Source: Sediminibacillus halophilus (GTDB taxonomy: Bacteria; Bacillota; Bacilli; Bacillales; Amphibacillaceae). Taken from it: a stretch of DNA of 46,280 nucleotides. Position numbers and translations under genes: made by a program. The notes beneath the pieces were generated by a model. The model did no database searches. It had not been told where the DNA came from and worked only from the letters and a program-made list of their open reading frames with translations. Location of the stretch: contig NZ_FNHF01000005.1 of NCBI RefSeq assembly GCF_900103695.1, positions 193,238-239,517 on the forward strand, read 5' to 3'. Shown here piece after piece: positions 1-8,741 of this stretch (the first letter of the stretch is position 1; the number at the start of each line of letters is the position of its first letter).

Positions 1-2059
1 CTGGGCTTGTCTCATAACGGTCACCGATATTTCCGGTCAGCTCTTCTGACGCTGCCAGCTCATTCCCTGCTTCATCCACGTATTTTACCGTTACCAGTGC
101 AGTCCTGAGAAGGCTGTCTGTTCCTTCATCGGTTATTGTATCTCCCTTTGGCGTTTCGCCTTCAACAACGGCAACATTTGTAATTTCGCCTTGCCCAAAA
201 TCTTGTTCGGTTATTTCATAGGTTGCTGTTGCAGTGGTAACCTCATTAGGTAATAAGCTTGTCGATCCTAACACCACTTCATTTCCTAGCATATCATCTG
301 TAACTTTTATATTGCTTAATGGTACATTTCCCGTGTTTTTCACCTCGAATGTATAAGTAATAACTTGTCCAGCTTTGGTGAAATATTCTAAGTCACTAGA
401 TTTATTCAGCTCTATTCCCGGTTGATCAATTAAAGTATTGGTAATATCATAGGATCCATCTGAATAAGAAGGCACATAATGATCTAGTGATGATTCTTTC
501 ACAAAATAATTAATTGTATTTCCGTTATTATCATACTTCGGATAATTTTCAAAGGTGAATTTCCAGTTATCCTCTGCCGTTACAACCTTTTCCTCTAGTA
601 ATACATCCTCTTCATTCACCGTTTTCCATAACTCTACTTCAATTTCTTCCGGTCTGGAATCGATTTGGTTATAGTCTTCCCACGTTTTCATTCCACTAAT
701 GTCTGCGGAAGTTCCATAGGCCTGCGGGATGGGGAAATTTCTATTCGCCTCTGAATCTGTTGTAGTCTGCAAAGTGGTAGTTCCATTGGTTGGATAATAA
801 GTTTCTGGTATAAAGTTCTCATTCTCCGTGTCTAATTGAACTTTATATCGCAAGTTAATCCATTCATCGGCTCCCAAATTCAGATGTTCGAGTGTGATTG
901 TATCTTCATTCAACGTAGCATTGCCCCCGTCTAATAAGCTATTTTCGCTTGCTGACAGATAATAATCGCCGTCTGTCAACGCCTGACTAGTTGCCCGTTG
1001 AAATCCGTTGTCCTTCTTTTTTATATTGAAAAGATCTCCCATCGGGTCTGTTACCGTGCCATCGACAATGCTTTTTGTAAATGAGCTTGATATCTGGCTT
1101 AGTACTTGTGATAGATTGGATACATTGTCCACACCATAATATTGATCTGGTGAACTAGCTATCCCTTCCATTACCTCTTCTGCTTCTTCTAAGCTAGCTT
1201 GACCACTGCCAGTAATCTCAATGCCAATCGAAGACATCGTAATACCGTTTGACCGAATGCCTTCCGCCTCTGCTATCGTATCCGCACCATGGGTTCTATC
1301 AACCCCATCATCACTATAGTGAAAACTTGTTCCATTTCCAACGACTTCTCCATTGGAATTATAGCTTAATGTAGGTACGCCGTCCGTTATTGTAATAATA
1401 TGTTTGTTATCCGCATCGCTTCCAGCCAATATTTGCTCGGCCTCTACCAGAGCTGCCTGTGTAAACGTGCCGCCATTATTACCCTGTCCCCTTTCACTGG
1501 GAACATCTCCTGGTAACTTATCAATGATCTCTTCCGTATTGGTCGTAAGTTGTTTTTGGGACAAATTATCCGTCTGGGTGCCTTGGTAAGCTCTGTTTTC
1601 CCTTCCATCAAATACATCCGTACCAAATGTCACCAAGGCCATTCTAATATTTCCATTTTCATTGTTTTCCGGGCTTAATAACGCAGAAACAAAATCAGAA
1701 GTGGCCTCCTGGGAGATCGTATCCCTGTCATTTTCATCCATGCTGTTGGAGTTATCATATACAAGGACAAAATCTGTTGTCTCCGTTGTTCCAGATGACT
1801 TACCTTCCACGTATAGGTCGATAAAATATTCTCCCGGGTTTCCCGTATAGGTAGCTTTTTTGGATAATATGGAGTCTTCATATTCAATAGGATCGATTCT
1901 ATTTTGAACAGCACCACTTTGATCATCATGAACTACTTCTTCCAATTCTTCCGCTGCTACAATGCCAGTAAATCCACTGGTAAATAAAGATAGCAGCAAA
2001 AGTAATATCATAAAACGGTGAACATGAACGCTACGTTTTCTTTTTACATAATTTTTCAT
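1..2059 (-). CDS. Large secreted surface adhesin with vWA, Cna-B, DUF11-like and MucBP domains (3' end outside window)
   Basis: The frame runs open from an ATG at 2059 to the window edge, giving at least 686 residues. It starts with a signal peptide (basic MKNYVKRKRS, a leucine-rich core, cleavage probably near VAAEE). A von Willebrand A domain follows at about residues 75-350, with a MIDAS motif DNSNS. Next is a Cna-B domain at about 445-550 that carries the Lys (GMKTW), Glu (FVKES) and Asn (ITNT) expected for an intramolecular isopeptide bond, then a DUF11-like repeat, then a MucBP repeat (VTVKYVDEAGNEL) cut by the edge. Such proteins are usually anchored by an LPXTG signal that would lie outside the window. 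A role in adhesion to host or matrix is inferred from domains only. The ribosome site GAGGGAGAA supports this start. The gene is divergent from the response regulator. Confidence 0.88.
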   Translation of the reverse strand, partial: MKNYVKRKRSVHVHRFMILLLLLSLFTSGFTGIVAAEELEEVVHDDQSGAVQNRIDPIEYEDSILSKKATYTGNPGEYFIDLYVEGKSSGTTETTDFVLVYDNSNSMDENDRDTISQEATSDFVSALLSPENNENGNIRMALVTFGTDVFDGRENRAYQGTQTDNLSQKQLTTNTEEIIDKLPGDVPSERGQGNNGGTFTQAALVEAEQILAGSDADNKHIITITDGVPTLSYNSNGEVVGNGTSFHYSDDGVDRTHGADTIAEAEGIRSNGITMSSIGIEITGSGQASLEEAEEVMEGIASSPDQYYGVDNVSNLSQVLSQISSSFTKSIVDGTVTDPMGDLFNIKKKDNGFQRATSQALTDGDYYLSASENSLLDGGNATLNEDTITLEHLNLGADEWINLRYKVQLDTENENFIPETYYPTNGTTTLQTTTDSEANRNFPIPQAYGTSADISGMKTWEDYNQIDSRPEEIEVELWKTVNEEDVLLEEKVVTAEDNWKFTFENYPKYDNNGNTINYFVKESSLDHYVPSYSDGSYDITNTLIDQPGIELNKSSDLEYFTKAGQVITYTFEVKNTGNVPLSNIKVTDDMLGNEVVLGSTSLLPNEVTTATATYEITEQDFGQGEITNVAVVEGETPKGDTITDEGTDSLLRTALVTVKYVDEAGNELAASEELTGNIGDRYETSP

Positions 2060-2421
2060 ACATTTCTCCCTCTATCTCAAATTCCCCTAAAAACTGTGTG
2101 ACTTATCTCCCTGTCTTTGCCTATATGTTTTCTACTCGTCTTTTTCTTTAAATGAAGTAATGAACAGTATCACCTCTCTAAAAGTTGATAGCATGAAAGC
2201 AAATATTTTTTGTTTCTTTCATTCACTCCTTTTGCTGAAAGTTTTGTAGATTCCCAAGTGAAAAGTATAAAAGGCGCAACTCTACAATTTATCTACAAAT
2301 GATGGAAAATGAGTGATGGAATTTAGCCGTGGTTACATGTATGATTTAATTGAATCGTTATTCTATTTCACTTTGTAAACGAGATTGTGTTCAGGAATAC
2401 GTTAAATATAGGGGGATCTCT
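2060..2421. promoter_or_regulatory. Divergent intergenic region with heptamer direct repeats
   Basis: This 362-bp AT-rich region separates the adhesin from the divergent response regulator. TCTACAA occurs at 2281-2287 and again at 2292-2298, a direct repeat of a 7-mer with an 11-bp period. An inverted copy, TTGTAGA, lies at 2244-2250. SARP-family and OmpR-type winged-helix regulators bind heptamer direct repeats at this period, so an operator for the adjacent regulator is a reasonable inference. I did not find a clear -35/-10 pair that fixes a promoter. Confidence 0.45.
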
Positions 2422-3558
2422 GTGAAGGTAATTCTTATCGATGACGAATCGCTGGCGTTAGATTTTTTAGAATTTCAAATCAATAAAATTGAAAATGCGG
2501 ATGTGATTGGAAAATACAACTACTTTGACGCGGAGAAACATACCGATCTTTTAGCGGAAGTGGACGTAATATTTCTTGATATCGAAATGCCTGAAATCAA
2601 TGGTTTGGAACTTGCAGAGAAATTACTCGAGATTAACGCCAATATTTCGATTGTGTTTGTAACAGCTTTCAACCATTATGCCGTACAAGCTTTTGAGTTG
2701 AATGCATTGGACTATGTACTTAAACCTGTTCAATTTGAACGCTTAAAAAAAACGTTGGAAAGAGTGGAAAGAAAGGTAAATAATCAAAAACATCCTTCTT
2801 TCGTAAAAGATGATGTTTTGAGAATAAATGTATCCAGGGAGTTGACGTTTGAACTAAACGGAGGTACGACTGAGTTCATTTCATGGCGAACAGCAAAATC
2901 GCAGGAATTATTCCTGTACCTGCTTCACCATGAAAATAAAACGGTACGTAAATCGGAAATCGTTGAATTAATCTGGACGGAGTTTGGTCCGGAAAAAGCT
3001 TATTCCCAATTGTATACTGCAATCTATCACATACGTAAAACCCTTAAAAAATTCAACGACCATTTCATCATTAAGAATGTTGGAGAAGGCTATAACCTGT
3101 CTACCCAAAAAGTATCCATTGACCTGGCAGAATGGGAACACAAGATGAAAACGGCACCAAAAATCACTACCGAAACAATCGATTACTTTGAAAAAAACAT
3201 GAAGCTATACAAAGGCGGTTACTTGCAGGAGTATCACTATTTGTGGGCTGAAGCAGAGTGTTATCGATTGGAACAAGTCTGGTTGAAAATCGCATTTCGA
3301 TTGGCAAGTTATTATGTTAAACAAAAAGACGTAGAAAAAGCAGAAACCTGGTATAAAAAAATATGCCTGCTTAGACCAGAAGATGAAGATGCTCATTTTT
3401 CGCTGATGAAGTTATACGACTCTTCAGGGATGGCTTTCCTGGTTGACCGTCAGTATCATGAATTAGAGGAAGCGTTGAAAGCGTTCGATTTACAGATTAG
3501 CACAAATGTGAAAACGTGGTTCACTCAATGGAAAGAAAATAAAAAGTCTATAAGATAA
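2422..3558 (+). CDS. Response regulator with OmpR-type DNA-binding and BTAD (SARP-type) domains
   Basis: The 378-residue protein begins with a receiver domain (about 1-120) that has the acidic pair D7/D8, phospho-acceptor D53 in FLDIEMP, T81 and K101 in LKP. A winged-helix domain (about 135-230) and a bacterial transcriptional activator domain with helical repeats (about 240-375) follow. The GTG start at 2422 is preferred because GGGGGAT lies 4 nt upstream; the in-frame TTG at 2350 has no ribosome site and would add 24 residues ahead of the receiver fold. No sensor kinase is present in the window, so the signal is unknown. The gene is divergent from the adhesin and may control it; that is inference from position and from the repeats between them. 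Confidence 0.85.
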   Translation: MKVILIDDESLALDFLEFQINKIENADVIGKYNYFDAEKHTDLLAEVDVIFLDIEMPEINGLELAEKLLEINANISIVFVTAFNHYAVQAFELNALDYVLKPVQFERLKKTLERVERKVNNQKHPSFVKDDVLRINVSRELTFELNGGTTEFISWRTAKSQELFLYLLHHENKTVRKSEIVELIWTEFGPEKAYSQLYTAIYHIRKTLKKFNDHFIIKNVGEGYNLSTQKVSIDLAEWEHKMKTAPKITTETIDYFEKNMKLYKGGYLQEYHYLWAEAECYRLEQVWLKIAFRLASYYVKQKDVEKAETWYKKICLLRPEDEDAHFSLMKLYDSSGMAFLVDRQYHELEEALKAFDLQISTNVKTWFTQWKENKKSIR

Positions 3559-3700
3559 GCTGAGATGCTCCAGAGCTTTCTGTATACAGACCAAGACATG
3601 ATTGAAGAGAAGCTCTTCACGAGGAAAAAGTGGGATAATGATATGCAGGGGAGTTGTTCCCGTTTCAATAAAAAACAGAAGTTAGAATACCAATAATGGA

Positions 3701-3735
3701 GGTGCCAGCCCTAATGCAAAGAAAGGACTGGCACC
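3701..3735. terminator. Bidirectional hairpin between convergent genes
   Basis: GGTGCCAG at 3701-3708 pairs with CTGGCACC at 3728-3735, and the stem continues inward by three pairs after one mismatch. It sits between the ends of the response regulator and the MMPL-operon gene, as expected for a shared terminator. No clear T-tract is seen. The arms resemble those of the hairpin at 31407-31461. Confidence 0.55.
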
Positions 3736-3741
3736 CCCTTA

Positions 3742-5562
3742 TCACTTAAACAAATCCATCAACCGAGCCCAGAACCCCTTCGCTTCTTCCTTAGGTTCTT
3801 CAGTCTCTTCTTGTTCTTCTTGCTTGATGCTTTCGGTTTTCAATACAAATTGAACGGAATTGACCTTTTCATTTTTCGATGAAACAAAAGAGACTGGTTC
3901 AAAATCTGATTTATCATACTCATCCATCATTTCATTGACCTCTTTTTTCATCTCGTCAGGCAGGTCACTCGTAGCATCCTGCAATTCTGCTGTTCCATCG
4001 TGCAGCGAGCCAATCCCGTTTTCGGTTTCTCCCAGTCCTTCAGCAAGGCCGGAAATTCCATTGTGCAATTCCCCGTAGGAACTGGATAACTGGTTCACTC
4101 CGTCCGTATATTCCACCAATCCGGAATGGAAGGAAGCATACTGGGAGGCTATTTCACTGATTCCATCTTGCAACTGCGCAAAGGAATCGGCACCGTCCAT
4201 GTTTTCCCGGGAAGAGCCAAGCTGGTTGGCCATTTCTTCCAGGTTATCCGCCATGCCCGAAAGCGTACCACTAACTTGACCCAACGTTCCGCCGACCGCT
4301 TCAAATCCCTCTTTGACAGCAGAATAAGTGCCTTTGGCCGTACGCGCAGCGGTGTACGTTTCTTTTAATTTATCGAGAACTTCCGGATCGGCGCCGCTGC
4401 CATAAAGCTCCTTGAACTCCTCTTCTGAAATCTTGTAGTCCGGTATGGCTGCCATTTTTTCATCCAACGTGTTGTATGCTTTGGCATAATTGTCTTTTAA
4501 CGTAACCAGCCCATCTGCCGACTGATTAATTCCATCGGCCATTTGGGAAAGTCCATCTTCCAACTGTTTCAAATCGCCAAGGCCCATATCTGCCGAGCTG
4601 TTCGATAAAGAAGCACTCATTTCTTCCAGTGCCTGCTTCAGGCTGCCGGAACCGTTCACCAGTTCCGCAGAAGAAGCATCCAATGCAGAAATTCCATCTT
4701 TGTATTCCTTGGAACCGTCACGTAATTCCCCGGCACCATCGTTTAATTGCGCAATCCCGTCTTCCAGGTCCGCGACTCCGCCATTCACTTCCGTGATAGC
4801 GTCCGTCAGCGTATCCATCTCCCCGGTCATCTCGTCTATATCCGGAGATTCGATCGGCATAGAGGATGGAACGGCGGAGATATCGATGCCATCCAGCTCA
4901 AAGTCTGAAACGTCTGCTTCCACGACCAGTTCTTCCTCTTTTTCAGGCATCACGGTAAAGCTCACCTGTTTGTTTTTCCCGGCATTGGCAAGTGTTCCGT
5001 CCGGAGCCTCGATGTTCCGATAGTTATCCAGGTTAAAAGAAAGAGAGATCTGCAGTAAATAGTTTTCAAAAAATACAGGATCGACTTTTTCATTGGCGGA
5101 AGTCGCTATTTTCACCTCAACATGCCCATCTTTTCCTGCCAGATTTTCCGGGGCGATTTCTTCTCCATCCAACAGATAGGTAATGGAGACATCCCAAGGC
5201 AGGGACTGACCCTCCATGTTTCCCTGGTAATAAAACTTTCCTTCTGGTGCATCGACGGTCACTTCTCCGTCCTTCTGTTCCAGCGGCGATAAATCTGTCA
5301 GGTTTTTCAGATCGGTGTACGTTCCATGGTCCACGACTTCTCCCGCTTTTTCAACGTCCAACGTGTTTACCACATAAAGTTCTTTTCTTTCCCCAGCAGC
5401 ATTCAGCTTGCCATAGACAACTTCATCCTTGGAGGAGACTTCCCCTTTTTTCTGGGTTGTATCTTCCTCTGACTTGCTTTCACTCGCAGCCGAAACAAGC
5501 AGTGACGGCATCGCCAACAGGATGATCGAAAAGACAAGCAGAAGCTTCTTTATTCTTCTCAT
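3742..5562 (-). CDS. Secreted or membrane-tethered coiled-coil protein partnered with an MMPL transporter (YhgE/Pip-like repeats)
   Basis: The 606-residue protein has an N-terminal hydrophobic segment (about residues 8-25, a signal peptide or anchor). An acidic domain follows, then a long region from about 250 to 560 rich in short helical repeats of the DGxxxLxDG / LxxGxxxLxxG kind seen in YhgE/Pip-like phage-infection proteins. The C-terminus is charged and has no clear membrane span. ATG 5562 is preferred because the ribosome site GGAG is 8 nt away; ATG 5568 lies only 2 nt from it. The gene follows the MMPL transporter with almost no spacing, so the two are one operon. A periplasm-equivalent accessory role in export is inferred; the substrate is unknown. 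Confidence 0.7.
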   Translation of the reverse strand: MRRIKKLLLVFSIILLAMPSLLVSAASESKSEEDTTQKKGEVSSKDEVVYGKLNAAGERKELYVVNTLDVEKAGEVVDHGTYTDLKNLTDLSPLEQKDGEVTVDAPEGKFYYQGNMEGQSLPWDVSITYLLDGEEIAPENLAGKDGHVEVKIATSANEKVDPVFFENYLLQISLSFNLDNYRNIEAPDGTLANAGKNKQVSFTVMPEKEEELVVEADVSDFELDGIDISAVPSSMPIESPDIDEMTGEMDTLTDAITEVNGGVADLEDGIAQLNDGAGELRDGSKEYKDGISALDASSAELVNGSGSLKQALEEMSASLSNSSADMGLGDLKQLEDGLSQMADGINQSADGLVTLKDNYAKAYNTLDEKMAAIPDYKISEEEFKELYGSGADPEVLDKLKETYTAARTAKGTYSAVKEGFEAVGGTLGQVSGTLSGMADNLEEMANQLGSSRENMDGADSFAQLQDGISEIASQYASFHSGLVEYTDGVNQLSSSYGELHNGISGLAEGLGETENGIGSLHDGTAELQDATSDLPDEMKKEVNEMMDEYDKSDFEPVSFVSSKNEKVNSVQFVLKTESIKQEEQEETEEPKEEAKGFWARLMDLFK

Positions 5563-5564
5563 CG

Positions 5565-7613
5565 TCATTTCTCCTTTTTAAAGTTTGCTTTCCAGGTTGT
5601 TTTGGCAATCCATTTATCAAAGACCAGCAGCATGGCAGGCAGGAAGAAAACGACCATGATAAACGATAACAATGCCCCACGGCCAAGCAGCATCCCGATG
5701 GAGGACACGATCGGGTTGGACGAGGTAATCCATAAAATGAACCCGACACTGGATAAAATCGAAGCCGATATGCCAATCGCAAAGATTTTTTCATCCATTG
5801 TTTTCTTTATTGCCTCGCGGGCGGACATTTCCTTCCTGTCTTCTTTATAGGCATCCATCAGCAGGATTGCATAGTCTACCGTTGCAGCCAGTTGAATGAT
5901 ACTGATCAACAGATAACCGACATAGACCAACGAAGAGTCCGTAAAGTACGGAACAGATAAATTCATCCATACCGCCGACTGGATGGTAAACAACAGAACA
6001 ATCGGAATGGAGATCGACTTAAAGGTCACCAGCAGAACAAAAGCAACCGTGGCGATCGTCAGAAGATTGACCAGCTTGTTGTCTTTCTGCACGACATTTT
6101 TGATGTCATATAAGGTCACGCTTTCGCCGGCCATATACACGTCATGATCATAATGGTCTTCTGCCGTATGCTGTACCTGTTCAATTAAATGGAACGCCTC
6201 TTCCCCCTCGGTTTTCGTGTCGGTTTGCAAGATAATTCGACTGTAGTTATCCGAATAAAATTGTTCTGTCACCGAGGATCCTACGTACTCGGGAGGAATC
6301 GCTGCGCTCACAGTGTTCACATAAGCAAGCACACTGGACACCTTGTCAACCTTCTCTAGGTCTTCCACCAGTGCTTCTTCTTTGGCCGTATCTCCCCGCG
6401 GGACAAGCACGACCATCGGAGTGCTTTCGCCAAATTCGTCCTTGATTGCTGCTGCATCACTTCCGGCTCTGGTATTCTCCGGCTGGTCACCGATTCCATA
6501 AATAAAACTGGTCTGGCTTTGCGCGAGAAACGCTGGCACGATCAAAAGAAACACAAGAATCAAAGCCGGAATCCTCATTTTCAACACGAAATTTCCTTTG
6601 TTCCTGATACGAGGCAGGAACGGTTTATGCTGGGTTTTATCGATCCATTTAAAACACAACAGTGTAAGCGCAGGTAAAAATACCATGACACTGATAAAGC
6701 TCAAGACAATTCCTTTTACCAAATTAATGCCTAAATCCGCCCCGATTTCAAAGTCCATGAACGTCAAGGCAATAAACCCGAAGAAGGTCGTCGAGGCGCT
6801 TGCCGCAATCGCGGAAAAGGACTTCTTCATCGCAAGCTGCATCGCTTCCTGCGAATCGGCTGTTTTCCTCCGGTAATCAGAAAAACTGTGAAGCAGGAAA
6901 ATAGCGTAATCCAACGATACGGCCAGCTGCAAAATCGGTGCGACGGACTGTGTAACGAAGGATACTTCTCCAAGAAATATGTTCGTCCCCATGTTGATAA
7001 GCACGGAAACGCCGATTGCCGTCAAGAACAATACCGGTTCGACCCAGGAACGCGTGGCCAGCACCAAAATAAGGATGATAATCGGTACCAGCAAGGCACC
7101 TGCATACATGGATTCTTTTCCGGCCATCTTTTGCTGGGTCGCCGTATTCAAATCCTCTCCAGCCATCGCATTGTCTTCGCCGATCAAATCATAGATGGCA
7201 TCGGTTGTGGCTACCGCTTTACCCTCTTCGATGCTGAAGGAGAAAAGCGCCTTCCCATCTTTATAGTAAGAATCAACCGTCTCCTGATCTGCCATTTCGA
7301 GCGGTTGTTTGATATCGATGGCATCATCCAGCCAAGTAACCGCTGCTACTCCATCGATAGCTGCAAGCTTTTCTTTAAAAGCAAGGGCTTCCTGTATGGT
7401 CATGTCACGCATCATCACTCTGTTTGTCGGGACATTCCCATCAAATTCTTCGTCCATTATATCCATTGCCGTTGTCGATGGCGCATCCTCTGGCAAGTAA
7501 TCCTTCATGTCGTAGTTTACCGATACGGTGAACTGTGCCAGGATACAGAGGATGGTAAGAACCATGAACGTCAAGGCAACGCCCTTTTTGTGTTTTATAA
7601 TTTTAGCTGCAAT
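5565..7613 (-). CDS. MMPL/RND-family transporter
   Basis: This polytopic transporter of 682 residues has the MMPL arrangement: a first membrane span, a large extracellular domain (about 40-170), five or six spans, then a second copy of the same plan. The motif VSLDYAIFLLHSF in the first half and ATVDYAILLMDAY in the second are the intramembrane Asp-Tyr motifs of this family. The start is unusual. The TTG at 7574 has no ribosome site and would remove the basic residues before the first span. An in-frame ATT at 7613 lies 7 nt after AAGGAGA, and an in-frame TGA is just upstream at 7626-7628. Export of lipid, toxic compound or peptide is possible; the substrate is not evident. Confidence 0.85.
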   Translation of the reverse strand: MAAKIIKHKKGVALTFMVLTILCILAQFTVSVNYDMKDYLPEDAPSTTAMDIMDEEFDGNVPTNRVMMRDMTIQEALAFKEKLAAIDGVAAVTWLDDAIDIKQPLEMADQETVDSYYKDGKALFSFSIEEGKAVATTDAIYDLIGEDNAMAGEDLNTATQQKMAGKESMYAGALLVPIIILILVLATRSWVEPVLFLTAIGVSVLINMGTNIFLGEVSFVTQSVAPILQLAVSLDYAIFLLHSFSDYRRKTADSQEAMQLAMKKSFSAIAASASTTFFGFIALTFMDFEIGADLGINLVKGIVLSFISVMVFLPALTLLCFKWIDKTQHKPFLPRIRNKGNFVLKMRIPALILVFLLIVPAFLAQSQTSFIYGIGDQPENTRAGSDAAAIKDEFGESTPMVVLVPRGDTAKEEALVEDLEKVDKVSSVLAYVNTVSAAIPPEYVGSSVTEQFYSDNYSRIILQTDTKTEGEEAFHLIEQVQHTAEDHYDHDVYMAGESVTLYDIKNVVQKDNKLVNLLTIATVAFVLLVTFKSISIPIVLLFTIQSAVWMNLSVPYFTDSSLVYVGYLLISIIQLAATVDYAILLMDAYKEDRKEMSAREAIKKTMDEKIFAIGISASILSSVGFILWITSSNPIVSSIGMLLGRGALLSFIMVVFFLPAMLLVFDKWIAKTTWKANFKKEK

Positions 7614-7662
7614 AGTTATTCTCCTTCACCCTCTCTTGCCATTTTCCAACGCACACTTTATC

Positions 7663-7691
7663 ATTATATGGACACCGTGTTGGCTATTCAA
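7663..7691 (-). promoter_or_regulatory. Sigma-A promoter of the MMPL operon
   Basis: On the minus strand TTGAAT (7686-7691) and TATAAT (7663-7668) are separated by exactly 17 nt, a near-consensus vegetative promoter about 50 nt upstream of the proposed ATT start. The inverted repeat TGTTG-N6-CAACA (7678-7693) overlaps the -35 box and spacer, so a bound repressor would block this promoter. Confidence 0.7.
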
Positions 7692-7744
7692 CAAACAGTT
7701 TATTATCATATGTTATTTTGGCAACACAATGAATGAATGTGTTG
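7678..7744. promoter_or_regulatory. Candidate TetR operators
   Basis: Two inverted repeats share TGTTG/CAACA half-sites. One is TGTTG-N6-CAACA at 7678-7693 over the MMPL promoter. The other is CAACACA-N9-TGTGTTG at 7722-7744, a perfect 7-bp dyad. Their place between the transporter and the divergent TetR gene suggests binding by that regulator. Confidence 0.5.
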
Positions 7745-7807
7745 GATAACAGCAAAAAAACCATAGATAGTGAGTATTTAATGAAGGGAAAAGAAAGGGG
7801 ATTACTC

Positions 7808-8371
7808 ATGACTGCTTCCAAATTGGATAGAAGAAAAAAGTACACACGGATGGTTTTAAAAGACAGCTTAATGCAGCTGCTAAGGGAAAAGCAGATCTCG
7901 GCGATTACCGTGAAAGAGCTTTGCGGATTGGCCGACATCAACCGCTCCACTTTTTATTCTCATTACTTTGATCAATATGACCTGATGGATAAAATAGAAG
8001 ATGAAATTATTGAAGACATGAAGGGATACTTAAGCCAATACAATTTTGACAAGGAAGAGGACTCGCTCCAAATGATTGAAAAGCTGATCGAATACTTCGC
8101 CTCCAAACATGAGGTATGCAAGACACTTTTCAACGAAAAAGTCGATACGACCTTCCAGAAAAAAGTGATGGTGTTCGCGCATGGCGTGTTTATGAACCAT
8201 TGGACGACCAGCAATCATTTTGAAGAGGACGCTTCGGAGTATTTGAGCACCTTCATCATCAGCGGGAGCATTCATGTGATAAAAACCTGGCTGAACAATG
8301 ATATGGATAAGTCGCCAAAAGAAATGGCCGGAATCATCAATAAGCTTATTAATGGCGGGCTTTTTAGGTGA
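7808..8371 (+). CDS. TetR/AcrR-family transcriptional regulator
   Basis: The 187-residue protein has an N-terminal helix-turn-helix (about residues 10-55; KQISAITVKELCGLADINRS followed by TFYSHY) typical of TetR regulators, then an all-helical ligand domain. ATG 7808 is preferred over in-frame starts further upstream because AAAGGGGA lies 6 nt before it. The gene is divergent from the MMPL operon, the usual layout for a local repressor of an exporter. The inducer is unknown. Confidence 0.85.
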   Translation: MTASKLDRRKKYTRMVLKDSLMQLLREKQISAITVKELCGLADINRSTFYSHYFDQYDLMDKIEDEIIEDMKGYLSQYNFDKEEDSLQMIEKLIEYFASKHEVCKTLFNEKVDTTFQKKVMVFAHGVFMNHWTTSNHFEEDASEYLSTFIISGSIHVIKTWLNNDMDKSPKEMAGIINKLINGGLFR

Positions 8372-8575
8372 GGCAGAACACATAAGTTATCTACGAAGTC
8401 TACAATGCTCCCCCTCACGCCAGTATTATCGCGAGCCATATGGAAGCAGTCAATCATTGGATATTATCAAGAAAAGAATTAAGAAGCTTTGCTGAAGAAA
8501 AGGGGTTCTCCTCTCATCTTTTGGTTTCTGAAGACCAAGAAACAGGCGGTAATGCCACTCTAGTCAAAAAGTGGA
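8372..8575. other. Intergenic stretch, no gene recognised
   Basis: Between the TetR gene and the terminator at 8576 I see only short open frames without ribosome sites or family resemblance. Beyond the terminator, 8606-8741 is AT-rich and holds nothing I can name. Confidence 0.4.
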
Positions 8576-8612
8576 GGAGCGGGAGTATTTCACTCCCGCT
8601 CCCCTACTTTTT
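8576..8612 (+). terminator. Intrinsic terminator
   Basis: GGAGCGGGAGT (8576-8586) and ACTCCCGCTCC (8592-8602) form a perfect 11-bp GC-rich stem with a 5-nt loop, followed by a T-rich run. It lies downstream of the TetR gene on the plus strand. Confidence 0.85.
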
Positions 8613-8741
8613 TCTTCAGTAGCAGTCCTCTCAGAATTCATCCTATCAGCCGTTTCTGATGTTTGCATTGAAAAGACGGGCAATGAACTATTAGAAATAA
8701 GGAATAAAACAGCGATAAATATTATTAAATTTTATAAAGCT

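Noticed and set aside
6888-7736. Plus-strand open frame of 282 codons
   Set aside because: It lies wholly opposite the MMPL transporter and the intergenic promoter, has many His, Cys and Arg residues typical of a shadow frame, and lacks a ribosome site.
8440-8622. Open frame of 60 codons after the TetR gene
   Set aside because: It runs through a strong intrinsic terminator and has no ribosome site.
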